Below the pieces are notes generated by a model. The model ran no database searches. It worked only from the letters and a program-made list of their open reading frames with translations, and had not been told where the DNA came from. Source: Serratia sp. FDAARGOS_506 (lineage in GTDB: Bacteria; Pseudomonadota; Gammaproteobacteria; Enterobacterales; Enterobacteriaceae). Taken from it: a stretch of DNA of 64,000 nt. The position numbers were made by a program, and so were the translations under genes. Position 1 is the first letter of the stretch. Each line of letters starts with the position of its first letter. The stretch lies in assembly GCF_003812745.1 (NCBI RefSeq), contig NZ_CP033831.1:186001-250000 (forward strand), read 5' to 3'. This document shows, piece after piece, positions 54,969 through 64,000 of this stretch.

Positions 54969-56399
54969 ATGCTGATGAAACACGCCGCCACGGTACGCTG
55001 GCAACTCTGGATAGTGGCATTCGGCTTCTTTATGCAGACGCTGGATACAACTATTGTCAACACCGCCCTACCCTCGATGGCCGCCAGCCTGGGGGAGAAC
55101 CCGCTGCGCATGCAGTCGGTGATCGTCTCCTATGTGCTGACGGTGGCGGTGACGCTGCCGGCCAGCGGCTGGCTGGCGGACAAGGTCGGCGTACAGCGGG
55201 TGTTTTTCAGCGCCATCGTGCTGTTCACCCTCGGCTCCCTCCTCTGCGCCCGCTCGGCAACCCTGAACGAACTGATCGCCTCGCGCGTGCTTCAGGGCAT
55301 CGGCGGCGCGATGATGGTGCCGGTCGGCCGCCTGACGGTGATGAAGATCGTGCCGCGGGAGCAGTACATGGCGGCGATGACTTTCGTGACGCTGCCGGGC
55401 CAGATCGGCCCGCTGATGGGGCCGGCACTGGGTGGCTTTTTGGTACAATACGCCAGCTGGCACTGGATTTTCCTGATCAACATTCCGGTGGGCATCGTAG
55501 GCGCCATCGCCACGCTGCTGCTGATGCCCAACTACCAAATGCAGACCCGCCGCTTCGATCTCAGCGGCTTTATCCTGCTGGCGATCGGCATGGCGTCGCT
55601 GACGCTGGCGCTCGACGGCCACAAGGGCATGGGGCTGTCCGGCAGCGCTATCGCCGGCCTGGTGGCGCTGGGCGTGGCGGCGCTGTTGGGGTATGTTTGG
55701 CATGCCTACGGCAATAGCCGCGCGCTGTTCTCGCTGCGGCTGCTGCGCACCCCAACCTACAAGATCGGGCTGCTGGCCAGCCTGCTGGGGCGCATCGGCA
55801 GCGGCATGCTGCCGTTCATGACGCCGCTGTTCCTGCAGGTGGGCATGGGTTTCACACCGTTCCACGCCGGGCTGATGATGATCCCGATGATCATCGGCAG
55901 CATGGGCATGAAACGTATCGTGGTGCAGGTGGTCAACCGCTTCGGCTACCGCAACGTGCTGGTGGCCGCCACGCTGCTGCTGGCGCTGGTCAGCCTGAGC
56001 TTCCTGCTGGCGGCGATGCTCGGCTGGCTGTGGCTACTGCCGGTAGTGCTGTTCTTCCAGGGGATGGTCAACTCGCTGCGCTTTTCGGCGATGAACACCC
56101 TGACGCTGAAAGACCTGCCGGATCGGCTGGCCAGCAGCGGCAACAGCCTATTGTCGATGGTCATGCAGCTCTCGATGAGCCTTGGCGTCAGCGTCGCCGG
56201 CATCTTGATCGGCAGCTTCGCCCATCATCAAGTGGTGGCCGACAGCCCGGCCATCCACAACGCATTTATTTACAGCTACTGCTGCATGGCGTTGATTATT
56301 GCCCTGCCCGCGCTGGCCTTCGCGCGCGTGCCGGCCGATAGCACGCCCAACCGCACGCTGACCAAAGAGCCGGGTACCGGCTCAACGAGGTTGCAATGA
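54969..56399 (+). CDS. mdtD: MFS transporter MdtD (DHA2 family)
   Basis: A 476-residue inner-membrane antiporter with 14 predicted helices. The DHA2 signature [17 protein letters not shown] lies in helix 1, and [20 protein letters not shown] with [13 protein letters not shown] covers motif A and following. E. coli MdtD (IceT) exports citrate and iron-citrate rather than drugs. ATG 54969 is used; ATG 54975 is equally possible. It lies 10 bases after mdtC and overlaps baeS by 4 bases. Confidence 0.95.
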   Translation: MLMKHAATVRWQLWIVAFGFFMQTLDTTIVNTALPSMAASLGENPLRMQSVIVSYVLTVAVTLPASGWLADKVGVQRVFFSAIVLFTLGSLLCARSATLNELIASRVLQGIGGAMMVPVGRLTVMKIVPREQYMAAMTFVTLPGQIGPLMGPALGGFLVQYASWHWIFLINIPVGIVGAIATLLLMPNYQMQTRRFDLSGFILLAIGMASLTLALDGHKGMGLSGSAIAGLVALGVAALLGYVWHAYGNSRALFSLRLLRTPTYKIGLLASLLGRIGSGMLPFMTPLFLQVGMGFTPFHAGLMMIPMIIGSMGMKRIVVQVVNRFGYRNVLVAATLLLALVSLSFLLAAMLGWLWLLPVVLFFQGMVNSLRFSAMNTLTLKDLPDRLASSGNSLLSMVMQLSMSLGVSVAGILIGSFAHHQVVADSPAIHNAFIYSYCCMALIIALPALAFARVPADSTPNRTLTKEPGTGSTRLQ

Positions 56400-57778
56400 A
56401 GATAGGCATTACCGGGAAACTGTTCCTGGCCATTTTCGCTACCTGTATGCTGGTGTTGATCACCATGCATTGGGGGGTGCGCGTCAGCTTTGAACGCGGC
56501 TTTATCGACTACATCAAGCACAGCAACGAGCAACGCATCAACATGCTGAGCGAAGCGCTGGAGGAACAGTACAGCCACCACGGCAACTGGGTGTTCCTGC
56601 GCAACAACGATCAGGTGATCTACCAGATCATGCGCTCGTTCGAACAGAACAGCGACAGCAGCCACAACCTGCCGCCCAAGGGCTGGCGCACTCAGTTTTG
56701 GGTGGTGGACAGCCAGTTCAACCGCCTGGTGGGCCACTCCGGGCCGGTGCCGAAAGAGGGCCCGCGCCATCCGATCCGCTACAACAACGAGATCGTCGGC
56801 TGGGTGATCACCACCCCAGTCGAGCGCCTGACGCGCAATACCGACATCAACTTCGATCGCCAGCAGCGGCGCACCAGCTGGATTATCGTCGCGCTCTCCA
56901 CCCTGCTGGCAGCGGCGGTGACCTGGCTGCTGTCGCGCGGCATGCTGGCCCCGGTCAAACGCCTGGTGGCGGGCACCCACCGCCTGGCGGCGGGCGATTT
57001 CACCACCCGCGTGGCGGTCAGCAGCCAGGATGAACTGGGCAGGCTGGCGCACGACTTCAACCAGTTGGCCACCTCGCTGGAGAAAAACGAACAGATGCGC
57101 CGCGCCTTTATGGCCGACGTATCGCACGAGTTGCGCACGCCGCTGGCGGTGCTGCGCGGCGAGCTGGAGGCGCTGCAGGACGGCGTGCGCCAGCCGACGC
57201 CGGCGTCGCTCAGTTCACTGCAGGCCGAGGTGTCTACCCTGACCAAATTGGTCGACGATCTGCACCAGCTGTCACTTTCCGATCTCGGCGCGTTGGCCTA
57301 TCGCAAATCGTCGGTGGACTGTGTGCACCTGCTGCAGATCGCCGTCGCCGCCTTCCGCGAACGCTTCCGCGCCAAAGGGCTGGAGATCGTCACCCATCTG
57401 CCGGCCCAGGCGCCACTGTTTGGCGATCCCGATCGTTTGAATCAGCTGTTCAATAACCTGCTGGAAAATAGCCTGCGCTACACCGACGCCGGCGGCCGCC
57501 TGGAAATCAGCGCCGAGCTGCAGCCGGGGCGGCTGTTCCTCTACTGGCAGGACAGCGCGCCGGGCATCAGCGATCAGCAGCTGACGCGTATTTTCGAACG
57601 TTTCTACCGGGCGGAAGGTTCACGCAACCGCGCCAGCGGCGGTTCCGGGCTGGGGCTGGCGATCTGCCACAACATCGTGGAAGCCCACGACGGGAAAATC
57701 CGCGCCGAGCATTCGCCTTTAGGCGGCGTGCGCATTACAGTAGAATTTGCTACCCCGATAAAAAATAAGGCGCCCTGA
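56396..57778 (+). CDS. baeS: Envelope-stress sensor kinase BaeS
   Basis: A 460-residue inner-membrane histidine kinase. The first helix (about 5-25) and the second (about 160-182) flank a periplasmic sensor. A HAMP linker follows ([20 protein letters not shown]), then the dimerisation helix with the phosphorylated His in [20 protein letters not shown], and an ATPase with [11 protein letters not shown] and [17 protein letters not shown]. It responds to envelope damage by indole, flavonoids or metals in E. coli and phosphorylates BaeR. It overlaps both neighbours. Confidence 0.96.
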   Translation: MKIGITGKLFLAIFATCMLVLITMHWGVRVSFERGFIDYIKHSNEQRINMLSEALEEQYSHHGNWVFLRNNDQVIYQIMRSFEQNSDSSHNLPPKGWRTQFWVVDSQFNRLVGHSGPVPKEGPRHPIRYNNEIVGWVITTPVERLTRNTDINFDRQQRRTSWIIVALSTLLAAAVTWLLSRGMLAPVKRLVAGTHRLAAGDFTTRVAVSSQDELGRLAHDFNQLATSLEKNEQMRRAFMADVSHELRTPLAVLRGELEALQDGVRQPTPASLSSLQAEVSTLTKLVDDLHQLSLSDLGALAYRKSSVDCVHLLQIAVAAFRERFRAKGLEIVTHLPAQAPLFGDPDRLNQLFNNLLENSLRYTDAGGRLEISAELQPGRLFLYWQDSAPGISDQQLTRIFERFYRAEGSRNRASGGSGLGLAICHNIVEAHDGKIRAEHSPLGGVRITVEFATPIKNKAP

Positions 57779-58494
57779 TGGACATTCAGAATCCCCCCGT
57801 GCAGATCATGATTGTTGAAGATGAACCCAAGCTGGGCCAGCTGCTGGTGGACTATCTGCAGGCGGCGGGTTACGCCACCCGCTGGCTGACCAACGGCAAC
57901 GAAGTGGTGCCAACCGTGCACCAGCATCCGCCGGCGCTGATTTTGCTCGACCTGATGTTGCCGGGCGCCGACGGCCTCACGGTGTGCCGCGAGCTGCGCC
58001 GCTTCAGCGACGTGCCTATCGTGATGGTGACGGCGAAAATCGAAGAGATCGATCGCCTGCTGGGGCTGGAGATCGGCGCCGACGATTACATCTGCAAACC
58101 CTACAGCCCGCGCGAAGTGGTGGCGCGGGTGAAAACCATTCTGCGCCGCAGCTATCGGCCGCAGGAGAGCGCGCGGGAAGATGACCTGCTGCACATCGAT
58201 GAGCCGCGTTTCCAGGCCAGCTATCAGGGGCAGTTGCTGGATCTGACGCCGGCGGAGTTCCGCCTGCTGAAAACGCTGGCCAGCCAGCCGGGCAACGTGT
58301 TTTCACGCGAGCAGCTGCTGAACAACCTGTATGACGACTACCGGGTGGTCACCGACCGTACCATCGACAGCCACATCAAAAACCTGCGCCGCAAGCTGGA
58401 GCTGATCGACGGGGAAAAATCCTTTATCCGCTCGGTATACGGCGTGGGCTACCGCTGGGAAGCCGAGGCCTGCCGGCTGGTGAATGGAGTTTAG
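57778..58494 (+). CDS. baeR: Response regulator BaeR
   Basis: A 238-residue OmpR-type regulator. The receiver (about 10-122) has the acidic pair in [10 protein letters not shown], the phospho-acceptor Asp58 in [11 protein letters not shown] and the switch Lys in [10 protein letters not shown]. The winged helix follows with [37 protein letters not shown] and SVYGVGYRW. It activates mdtABCD and spy-type genes. Its ATG overlaps the baeS stop by one base. It is followed after 7 bases by the end of the convergent vapC. Confidence 0.96.
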   Translation: MDIQNPPVQIMIVEDEPKLGQLLVDYLQAAGYATRWLTNGNEVVPTVHQHPPALILLDLMLPGADGLTVCRELRRFSDVPIVMVTAKIEEIDRLLGLEIGADDYICKPYSPREVVARVKTILRRSYRPQESAREDDLLHIDEPRFQASYQGQLLDLTPAEFRLLKTLASQPGNVFSREQLLNNLYDDYRVVTDRTIDSHIKNLRRKLELIDGEKSFIRSVYGVGYRWEAEACRLVNGV

Positions 58495-58501
58495 GGGGAA
58501 A

Positions 58502-58891
58502 TCAGCGCGTCCAGTCTTCAACCGCCAACCCGGGCACCATGGCGAATGCGCGATCGTTGGTCACCAGCGTCGCACCACGGCTCTGCGCGTGAGCGGCGAT
58601 CAGTTGATCCAGCGCGCCCATGATTTTGCCCTTTTTCTCCATGTTCGCGCGCATTTCACCGTAGCAGCGGGCGGCCTCGCTATCCCATGCATAGACCGTC
58701 ACCGCGGCAAGAAAGGCCTCGACCATGCTTTGCAACGCCTTGTTCCGCCGCTTAGCGACACCGTAAAGCAGTTCCGCCTCCGTGACGCTGGAAATGCACA
58801 CGGCAGAAGGCGGAAGCTTTTCCATGATGCTTAGCACCTGCGGATGCTGCCGAAACAGGTGGCTGACGGTATTGGTATCAAACATGTACAT
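58502..58891 (-). CDS. vapC: VapC-type PIN-domain toxin
   Basis: A 129-residue PIN-domain RNase. The acidic metal site is visible as Asp5 in MFDTNTVSHL, Glu in VTEAELLYGVAKR, Asp in GALDQLIAAHAQ and Asp in LVTNDRAFAMV. Enteric VapC proteins cut initiator tRNA. It starts 3 bases after vapB, the normal antitoxin-toxin order. The pair is wedged between baeR and yegP, which are adjacent in E. coli, so it is a local insertion. Confidence 0.92.
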   Translation of the reverse strand: MYMFDTNTVSHLFRQHPQVLSIMEKLPPSAVCISSVTEAELLYGVAKRRNKALQSMVEAFLAAVTVYAWDSEAARCYGEMRANMEKKGKIMGALDQLIAAHAQSRGATLVTNDRAFAMVPGLAVEDWTR

Positions 58892-58894
58892 CGC

Positions 58895-59158
58895 CTACTC
58901 TTCCTCTGAGAAAGGATCGCGCTCTGCAACCCCTTGCTGACGATCTTCCGCGCCAAGAAACTCTTGCGGCACTGGCGTTTGGGCGATAATGCTCAGCAGC
59001 GGTGCCCAGCTGTCCGGCTTTGCCGGATATTTGGATAAAATCACGTTTCCCTCCCGATCGCGACGGATATACACACGATCCGTATCAAATTCAAATTCCA
59101 CCGGTAACCTCACCGCCTGATTTCTACCGTTTTTAAACAGCTTTGCGATTCTTTCCAT
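58895..59158 (-). CDS. vapB: VapB-type antitoxin
   Basis: An 87-residue antitoxin. The N-terminal AbrB/MazE-like swapped-hairpin DNA-binding domain reads MERIAKLFKNGRNQAVRLPV, and the acidic C-terminal half (ending AERDPFSEEE) should wrap VapC. ATG 59158 follows GGAGTGTTGAG; a 24-codon upstream extension has no support. It probably represses its own promoter in the 59159-59495 gap. Confidence 0.9.
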   Translation of the reverse strand: MERIAKLFKNGRNQAVRLPVEFEFDTDRVYIRRDREGNVILSKYPAKPDSWAPLLSIIAQTPVPQEFLGAEDRQQGVAERDPFSEEE

Positions 59159-59495
59159 CTCAACACTCCACAGCAGGCATAGGCCAAAGCATATGCCTGC
59201 AGCGCGTCGATGCCAAGATCTATCGCTCACTTTTCACTCACCTTTACGTAGCGGGCAAACGGTAACGCGCAATGCTGCTCGATGAAACCACGTAATTGTC
59301 ATTATGCGGCGCACTGCGCAATCACCGCGCCTTCCCTTAGCTTCCCGTGCGGCAGCGGGCTTCTCGGATGAAAACTCCGCGCCGGCGCAAGAAAACTGCG
59401 CATTTTTTAGACTAAGCTGCTGTGAGGTTTAGCCGCCGATTTTCAAGCGATTGGCTACACTTACATCACGAATCGGAACCTACAGGAGAAGAACC
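59159..59495. other. Divergent gap between vapB and yegP
   Basis: 337 bp with no gene. It must contain the vapBC and yegP promoters. I see short GC-rich inverted repeats near 59300-59350 but no clear operator, terminator or insertion-element end. Confidence 0.4.
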
Positions 59496-59834
59496 ATGGC
59501 AATCGGTCATTACGAGCTGAAAAAAGCAAAGAACGGACAGTACCACTTCAACCTGAAAGCCAGTAACGGCGAGATTATTCTGGCCAGCGAGATGTACGCC
59601 AGCAAAGCGTCGGCGGAGAACGGCATCGCCTCGGTGCAGACCAATTCGCCGCACGAAGCGCAGTTTGAACTGAAGCACAGCACCAGCAATCAGCCCTATT
59701 TTGTGCTGAAGGCCAAGAACCATCAGGTGATCGGCGTCAGCGAAATGTACAGCTCCGAAAGCGCGGCCAAAAACGGTATCCAGTCGGTGATGAAAAACGG
59801 CCCGACCACCGATATCCGCGATTTGAGCGCCTGA
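59496..59834 (+). CDS. yegP: YegP, DUF1508 tandem-repeat protein
   Basis: A 112-residue cytoplasmic protein made of two DUF1508 repeats: YHFNLKASNGEIILASEMYA with GIASVQTNSP, then YFVLKAKNHQVIGVSEMYSS with GIQSVMKNGP. It matches E. coli YegP (110) in layout and position. AGGAGAAG precedes ATG 59496. The function is not known. A terminator-like stem follows at 59849. Confidence 0.92.
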   Translation: MAIGHYELKKAKNGQYHFNLKASNGEIILASEMYASKASAENGIASVQTNSPHEAQFELKHSTSNQPYFVLKAKNHQVIGVSEMYSSESAAKNGIQSVMKNGPTTDIRDLSA

Positions 59835-59848
59835 TCCCCCGTGTCGCC

Positions 59849-59875
59849 CGCGCGGTGGCCGCCATCGCGCGTTTT
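59849..59875 (+). terminator. Terminator after yegP
   Basis: CGCGCG (59849-59854) and CGCGCG (59866-59871) pair around a self-complementary GTGGCCGCC-type loop and are followed by TTTT. Confidence 0.6.
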
Positions 59876-59981
59876 CCGTTTGACCGGGATCAATCTCCCT
59901 TGAATAAATCCGGTTAACTGCTGATTTCTTGCCGCGCTGCGGCTACAATCCCCCGCTTTTACTGCGCCATCTGGGGCGCGA

Positions 59982-60107
59982 TATACCCACTGGCTTTCAT
60001 ACGGCAGCTAGGCGGCAAGTTCGTGAGTCTCCAGGAGCTTGGTCAACCAAGTGACTGGAGTGAGCGAATGCAACCAACAACGCTGCAGTTCGAAAGACAG
60101 AGGTATA
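59982..60107. repeat. ERIC element upstream of yegQ
   Basis: A 126-bp imperfect palindrome with ends TATACC (59982) and GGTATA (60107). The core CTCCAGGAGCTTGG...AAGTGACTGGAGTGAGCG corresponds to the ERIC primer regions, and the CAACCAACAACGCTGCAG part is shared with the element at 16389-16516. It ends 28 bases before the yegQ ATG, so it must lie within or replace part of its promoter or leader. Confidence 0.87.
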
Positions 60108-60135
60108 CTGACCTGAAATCAGACCGAGACACACT

Positions 60136-61488
60136 ATGTTTACACCGGAACTTCTCTCCCCGGCCGGAACGCTGAAAAACATGCGTTACGCCTTCGCCTA
60201 TGGCGCCGATGCGGTTTACGCCGGCCAGCCGCGCTACAGCCTGCGGGTGCGCAACAACGAATTCAACCACGAGAATCTGGCGCAGGGCATCAACGAAGCC
60301 CATGCGCTGGGCAAAAAATTCTACGTGGTGGTGAACATCGCCCCGCACAACGCCAAGTTGAAAACCTTCCTGCGCGATCTGAAGCCGGTTATCGATATGG
60401 GCCCGGATGCGCTGATCATGTCCGATCCCGGCCTTATCATGATGGTGCGCGAAGCCTTCCCGCAGATGGACATCCACCTGTCGGTGCAGGCTAATGCCGT
60501 TAACTGGGCGACGGTGAAGTTCTGGAAGCAAATGGGCCTGACCCGCGTGATCCTCTCGCGCGAGCTGTCGCTGGAAGAGATCGCCGAGATCCGCGCCGAA
60601 GTGCCGGACATGGAGCTGGAAATCTTCGTCCACGGCGCGCTGTGCATGGCCTACTCCGGCCGCTGCCTGCTGTCCGGCTACATCAACAAGCGCGATCCTA
60701 ACCAGGGCACCTGCACCAACGCCTGCCGTTGGCAGTACAAGGCGGAGGAAGGCAAAGAGGACGACACCGGCAATATCGTGCACCTGCACGAACCGATCCC
60801 GGTGCAGACCGTCGAGCCGACGCTGGGCATCGGCGCGCCGACCGACAAGGTGTTCATGCTGTCTGAAGCACAAAAACCAGGCGAATATATGAGCGCCTTC
60901 GAAGACGAACACGGCACCTATATCATGAACTCCAAGGATCTGCGCGCCATCCAGCACGTGGAGCGTTTGACGCAGCTCGGCGTGCATTCCCTGAAGATCG
61001 AAGGCCGCACCAAGTCCTTCTACTACTGCGCCCGCACCGCCCAGGTCTACCGCCGCGCCATCGACGACGCGGCCGCCGGAAAACCGTTCGATCCGACCCT
61101 GCTCACCACGCTGGAAGGCCTGGCGCACCGCGGCTACACCGAAGGCTTTCTGCGCCGCCACGTGCACGAAGCGCAGCAGAATTACGAATATGGTTCCTCG
61201 CTCTCCGAGCGCCAGCAGTTCGTCGGCGAATTCACCGGCGTGCGCAGTGATGGCTGGGCGGAAGTCGACGTGAAGAATAAGTTCGCGCTCGGCGACAGCG
61301 TCGAAATGATGACGCCGGGTGGCAACGTGGTCTTCACCCTCGAAAGCATGCAAAATAAGAAAGGGGAGCCGATTGAGGTGGCGCCGGGCAACGGCCATAT
61401 CGTTTATTTGCCGATCCCGCCGGATATCGATCTCAATTATGCTTTGCTGATCCGCAATTTGGCGGAAGAAAATAGCGCCGGCGCATAA
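60136..61488 (+). CDS. trhP: tRNA 5-hydroxyuridine protein TrhP (YegQ)
   Basis: A 450-residue U32-family (peptidase-like) protein needed, with prephenate, for hydroxylation of uridine 34 in certain tRNAs. The U32 signature LEIFVHGALCMAYSGRC with its Cys residues is clear, followed by further Cys in NQGTCTNACRW, probable iron-sulfur ligands. The protein starts MFTPELLSPAGTLKNMRYAF, as in E. coli YegQ (453). An ERIC element lies immediately upstream, a terminator follows, then cyaR, as in E. coli. Confidence 0.95.
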   Translation: MFTPELLSPAGTLKNMRYAFAYGADAVYAGQPRYSLRVRNNEFNHENLAQGINEAHALGKKFYVVVNIAPHNAKLKTFLRDLKPVIDMGPDALIMSDPGLIMMVREAFPQMDIHLSVQANAVNWATVKFWKQMGLTRVILSRELSLEEIAEIRAEVPDMELEIFVHGALCMAYSGRCLLSGYINKRDPNQGTCTNACRWQYKAEEGKEDDTGNIVHLHEPIPVQTVEPTLGIGAPTDKVFMLSEAQKPGEYMSAFEDEHGTYIMNSKDLRAIQHVERLTQLGVHSLKIEGRTKSFYYCARTAQVYRRAIDDAAAGKPFDPTLLTTLEGLAHRGYTEGFLRRHVHEAQQNYEYGSSLSERQQFVGEFTGVRSDGWAEVDVKNKFALGDSVEMMTPGGNVVFTLESMQNKKGEPIEVAPGNGHIVYLPIPPDIDLNYALLIRNLAEENSAGA

Positions 61489-61493
61489 AAACG

Positions 61494-61520
61494 AATCGCC
61501 GTCATTCGGCGGCGATTTTT
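61494..61520 (+). terminator. Terminator of yegQ
   Basis: AATCGCCG and CGGCGATT form an 8-bp stem, followed by TTT. Confidence 0.8.
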
Positions 61521-61528
61521 AGCAAATA

Positions 61529-61571
61529 TTAGAATTGGATCACATCAATGTGCGTGCAGCTTGGTTACTAT
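61529..61571 (+). promoter_or_regulatory. cyaR promoter with CRP-like site
   Basis: TTAGA-ATTGGA-TCACA (61529-61544) has one perfect and one degenerate half of the CRP consensus TGTGA-N6-TCACA. Its centre is 41.5 bases before the predicted +1 at 61578, the class II position. TACTAT (61566-61571) is the -10, six bases before +1. E. coli cyaR is activated by CRP-cAMP. Confidence 0.7.
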
Positions 61572-61577
61572 CACGCT

Positions 61578-61663
61578 GCTTAAAACGAACAACGAAAATA
61601 TTTGCATAGCAATACTAGGAACCACCTCCTTAGCCGGCCCAATCTCCCTTGGGCTGGCTTTTT
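61578..61663 (+). ncRNA. cyaR: Small regulatory RNA CyaR
   Basis: An 86-nt Hfq-dependent sRNA. The core AGGAACCACCTCCTTAGCC is the same as the E. coli CyaR seed, which pairs with the ribosome sites of ompX, luxS, nadE and yqaE mRNAs. The 5' end GCTTAAAACGAACAACG resembles E. coli GCTGAAAAACATAACC. The 3' hairpin AGCCGGCCCA with TTGGGCTGGCT, loop ATCTCCC, is followed by TTTT. Length, seed, terminator loop and position between yegQ and yegS all match E. coli. Confidence 0.93.
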
Positions 61664-61955
61664 CTTTATGGGGTACGTTTATTTTCTTCACCGTGCCTAT
61701 TTCCATAACATTTTCCCGTTATCCGTTTTAATAATAATAATAACGTCGCTTCGATATATAAATAACTCTATAGCGATTAATCCTCTCACTTTTAACACCT
61801 GGCTTATTTCCGCGTAAAATTCAGATAAATTCGCATTGCTTCATATTCACTGAACGCCGGGAAATAAGCGGAATTAGCTGAATATTCTGATGGCCTGGTG
61901 GCGGCAGCTGGTTTATCTTGAGGCATTCATGATTTTCCGCCGGAGGAGATCGGCA
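61664..61955. other. AT-rich gap between cyaR and yegS
   Basis: About 290 bp. A frame at 61602-61817 runs through the cyaR terminator and is not coding. The AT-rich stretch near 61700-61800 probably holds the yegS promoter; no clear element is resolved. Confidence 0.4.
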
Positions 61956-62861
61956 ATGCCTCAACACTCACATGCGCCCGCCCTGCTTATTCTCAACGGC
62001 AAAGGCGCCGGTAACGAAGAGCTGCGTCAGGCGGTCAAACGCCTGCGCGCAGAACGCATCACGCTGCACGTGCGCGTCACCTGGGAACACGGCGACGCCG
62101 CGCGCTATGTCGCGGAAGCCGCACAGCTCGGCGTCGGCACCGTCGTCGCCGGCGGCGGTGACGGCACCATCAACGAAGTGGCCGCCGCGCTGGTGCAACT
62201 GCCGGCGCACAACCGGCCGGTGCTGGGCATCCTGCCGCTCGGTACCGCCAACGATTTCGCCATGGCCTGCAATATTCCCCCGTCGCCGGAACAGGCGCTA
62301 CAGCTGGCGATCAAGGGCCGCTCGGTGCCGATCGATCTGGCCAAGGTCAACGGCGAGCGCTACTTCATCAATATGGCCACCGGCGGCTTCGGCACCCGCA
62401 TCACCACCGAAACGCCGGAGAAGCTGAAGGCGGCGTTGGGCGGCGTGTCCTACTTCGTGCACGGCTTGCTGCGCATGGATACGCTACAGGCCGACCGCTG
62501 TGAAATTCGCGGGCCGGACTTCCGCTGGGCCGGCGACGCGCTGGTGATCGGCATCGGCAACGGCAAACAGGCCGGCGGCGGCCAGGAGCTGTGCCCCAGC
62601 GCGCTGATCAATGACGGCCTGCTGCAACTGCGCCTGCTGATCGCCGATGAACTGCTGCCGGCGCTGGTCGCCGCCCTGTTCAACGACGAAGAGAGCAACA
62701 GCATCCTCAGCGCGGCGCTGCCGTGGCTCGAGATCGACGCACCGCATGAGATGACTTTCAACCTCGACGGCGAGCCGCTCAAAGGCCGTCATTTCCGCAT
62801 CGAAGTGTTGCCGCAGGCCATCGAATGCCGCCTGCCGCCTAACTGCGCCCTGCTGGGCTGA
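61956..62861 (+). CDS. yegS: Lipid kinase YegS
   Basis: A 301-residue diacylglycerol-kinase-fold enzyme; E. coli YegS phosphorylates phosphatidylglycerol in vitro. The nucleotide motif is [15 protein letters not shown], followed by [33 protein letters not shown] and the late [16 protein letters not shown] 61956 has GGAGGAGAT upstream; a longer frame from 61890 does not match the family. A stem without T-run (GGGCGCAG with CTGCGCCC, 62869-62887) follows the stop. Order cyaR-yegS matches E. coli except for ogrK. Confidence 0.94.
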   Translation: MPQHSHAPALLILNGKGAGNEELRQAVKRLRAERITLHVRVTWEHGDAARYVAEAAQLGVGTVVAGGGDGTINEVAAALVQLPAHNRPVLGILPLGTANDFAMACNIPPSPEQALQLAIKGRSVPIDLAKVNGERYFINMATGGFGTRITTETPEKLKAALGGVSYFVHGLLRMDTLQADRCEIRGPDFRWAGDALVIGIGNGKQAGGGQELCPSALINDGLLQLRLLIADELLPALVAALFNDEESNSILSAALPWLEIDAPHEMTFNLDGEPLKGRHFRIEVLPQAIECRLPPNCALLG

Positions 62862-62957
62862 CCTTGTTGGGCGCAGCCGCTGCGCCCCGCATCTTCCCCC
62901 CGTTTACCCGCTTTCGCTCGCGATCAAATGTGATCCTCTCCGGCAAATTCGTCAACT

Positions 62958-62969
62958 CATACTTGTATG
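62958..62969. promoter_or_regulatory. Palindrome upstream of rspA
   Basis: CATAC-TT-GTATG is a perfect inverted repeat 58 bp before the rspA start, in the promoter region. It resembles the half-site layout of GntR-family operators of hexuronate genes. The regulator is unknown. Confidence 0.35.
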
Positions 62970-63027
62970 GTAGTTAGTTCATGGCGTATTTTCGCGCTAT
63001 CTCTCCGCAGCTACAGGATGTGAAGGT

Positions 63028-64000
63028 TATGAAAATCGTCAACGCCGAGGTGTTCGTCACCTGCCCGGGGCGCAACTTTGTCACGCTGAAGATCACCACC
63101 GATGACGGCATCATCGGCCTCGGTGACGCCACGCTGAACGGGCGTGAACTGTCGGTGGCCTCTTACCTGAAAGATCACCTCTGCCCGCAGTTGATCGGCC
63201 GCGACGCGCAGCGGATCGAAGACCTCTGGCAATTCTTCTACAAAGGCGCTTACTGGCGGCGCGGCCCAGTGACCATGTCGGCCATTTCCGCCGTCGACAT
63301 GGCGCTGTGGGACATCAAGGCCAAGGCCGCCAACATGCCGCTGTACCAGCTGCTGGGCGGCGCGTCGCGTTCGGGGGTGATGGTGTATTGCCACACCACC
63401 GGCCACTCGATCGACGAGGTGCTCGACGACTACGCCAAGCATAAAGAGCAAGGCTTCAAGGCGATCCGCGTCCAATGCGGCGTGCCGGGCATGAAAACCA
63501 CCTACGGCATGGCCAAAGGCAAAGGCCAGGCCTATGAGCCGGCCACCAAGGGCGACTGGCCGGAAGAACAGCTGTGGTCGACGGAAAAATACCTCGATTT
63601 CACCCCCAAACTGTTCGACGCGGTGCGCAACAAGTTCGGCTTCAACGAGCACCTGCTGCACGACATGCACCACCGCCTGACGCCGATCGAAGCGGCGCGC
63701 TTCGGCAAAAGCGCCGAACCGTATCGCCTGTTCTGGATGGAAGATCCGACGCCGGCGGAAAATCAGGCCTGTTTCCGCCTGATCCGCCAGCATACCGTCA
63801 CACCGATCGCCGTCGGCGAAGTGTTCAACAGCATCTGGGACTGCAAACAGCTGATTGAAGAGCAGCTTATCGACTACATCCGCACCACCCTGACGCACGC
63901 GGGCGGCATTACCGGCATGCGGCGCATCGCCGACTTCGCCTCACTGTATCAGGTGCGCACCGGCTCCCACGGCCCTTCCGATCTGTCGCCGATCTGCATG
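63028..64000 (+). CDS. rspA: RspA/D-mannonate dehydratase (partial, window end)
   Basis: Enolase-superfamily enzyme of the RspA/ManD group; close relatives dehydrate D-mannonate to 2-keto-3-deoxygluconate. About 324 of the expected 404 residues are present, cut by the window end. [58 protein letters not shown] and [18 protein letters not shown] are close to E. coli RspA. ATG 63028 follows GAAGG. Metal-ligand residues lie around MEDP and VGEVFN. Whether the cell uses it on mannonate or has another role (RspA was first tied to starvation sensing) is open. Confidence 0.92.

Noticed and set aside
61602..61817. 71-codon frame after yegQ
   Set aside because: It begins inside cyaR and crosses its terminator.
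1..64000. CRISPR array, tRNA or rRNA
   Set aside because: No regularly spaced repeats, cloverleaf genes or rRNA segments were noticed on reading either strand.

Overview
The window looks like chromosomal DNA of an enterobacterium close to Serratia (Serratia marcescens-like). Most housekeeping proteins read as near-identical orthologues of Escherichia coli proteins, and gene order follows two E. coli neighbourhoods: gcvR-bcp-perM-bepA-yfgD-hda-uraA-upp-purM-purN, and alkA-yegD-mdtABCD-baeSR-yegP-yegQ-cyaR-yegS. Local order, GC-rich third positions and ERIC repeats fit Serratia. The species is inferred from memory of these families; no search was run.

Region 1 (1-20220): gcvR, bcp and perM, then a block of regulators and accessory genes (B3/B4-domain protein/XRE-cupin pair, GNAT, LysE exporter with divergent Lrp-type regulator, an AT-rich acyltransferase flanked by a duplicated 3' end of the Lrp gene, Rrf2 regulator with flavoprotein). 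Next come bepA-yfgD, a two-gene toxin-antitoxin-like module, hda (CTG start), a lipoprotein, a GlsB-type membrane protein, uraA/upp (salvage), purMN (PurR-controlled de novo synthesis) and speG.

Region 2 (20229-30610): an accessory conflict island. On the minus strand is a contact-dependent inhibition locus in cdiB-cdiA-cdiI order. On the plus strand is a two-gene Thoeris-like anti-phage system: thsA (SIR2+SLOG) overlapping thsB (TIR-like).

Region 3 (30630-41270): phosphate and polyphosphate. An unusual PstC-PstA-PstB transporter without PstS lies behind a three-repeat Pho box and is divergent from ppk-ppx. yfgG and mgtE follow.

Region 4 (41271-64000): an orphan Mu-type HTH protein, an Ada-AlkA fusion glycosylase, yegD, three small-metabolism genes, the mdtABCD-baeSR efflux/two-component operon, a vapBC module wedged between baeR and yegP, an ERIC element, yegQ (trhP), the sRNA gene cyaR with its promoter and a CRP-like site, the lipid kinase yegS, and the 5' part of rspA/manD, cut by the window end.

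No rRNA, tRNA, CRISPR array, transposase or prophage structural gene was seen. The main points of interest are the Thoeris/CDI island, the duplication around the acyltransferase, the HicA-like/HTH pair, non-AUG starts of hda and gcvR, and orphan terminators suggesting unannotated small RNAs.
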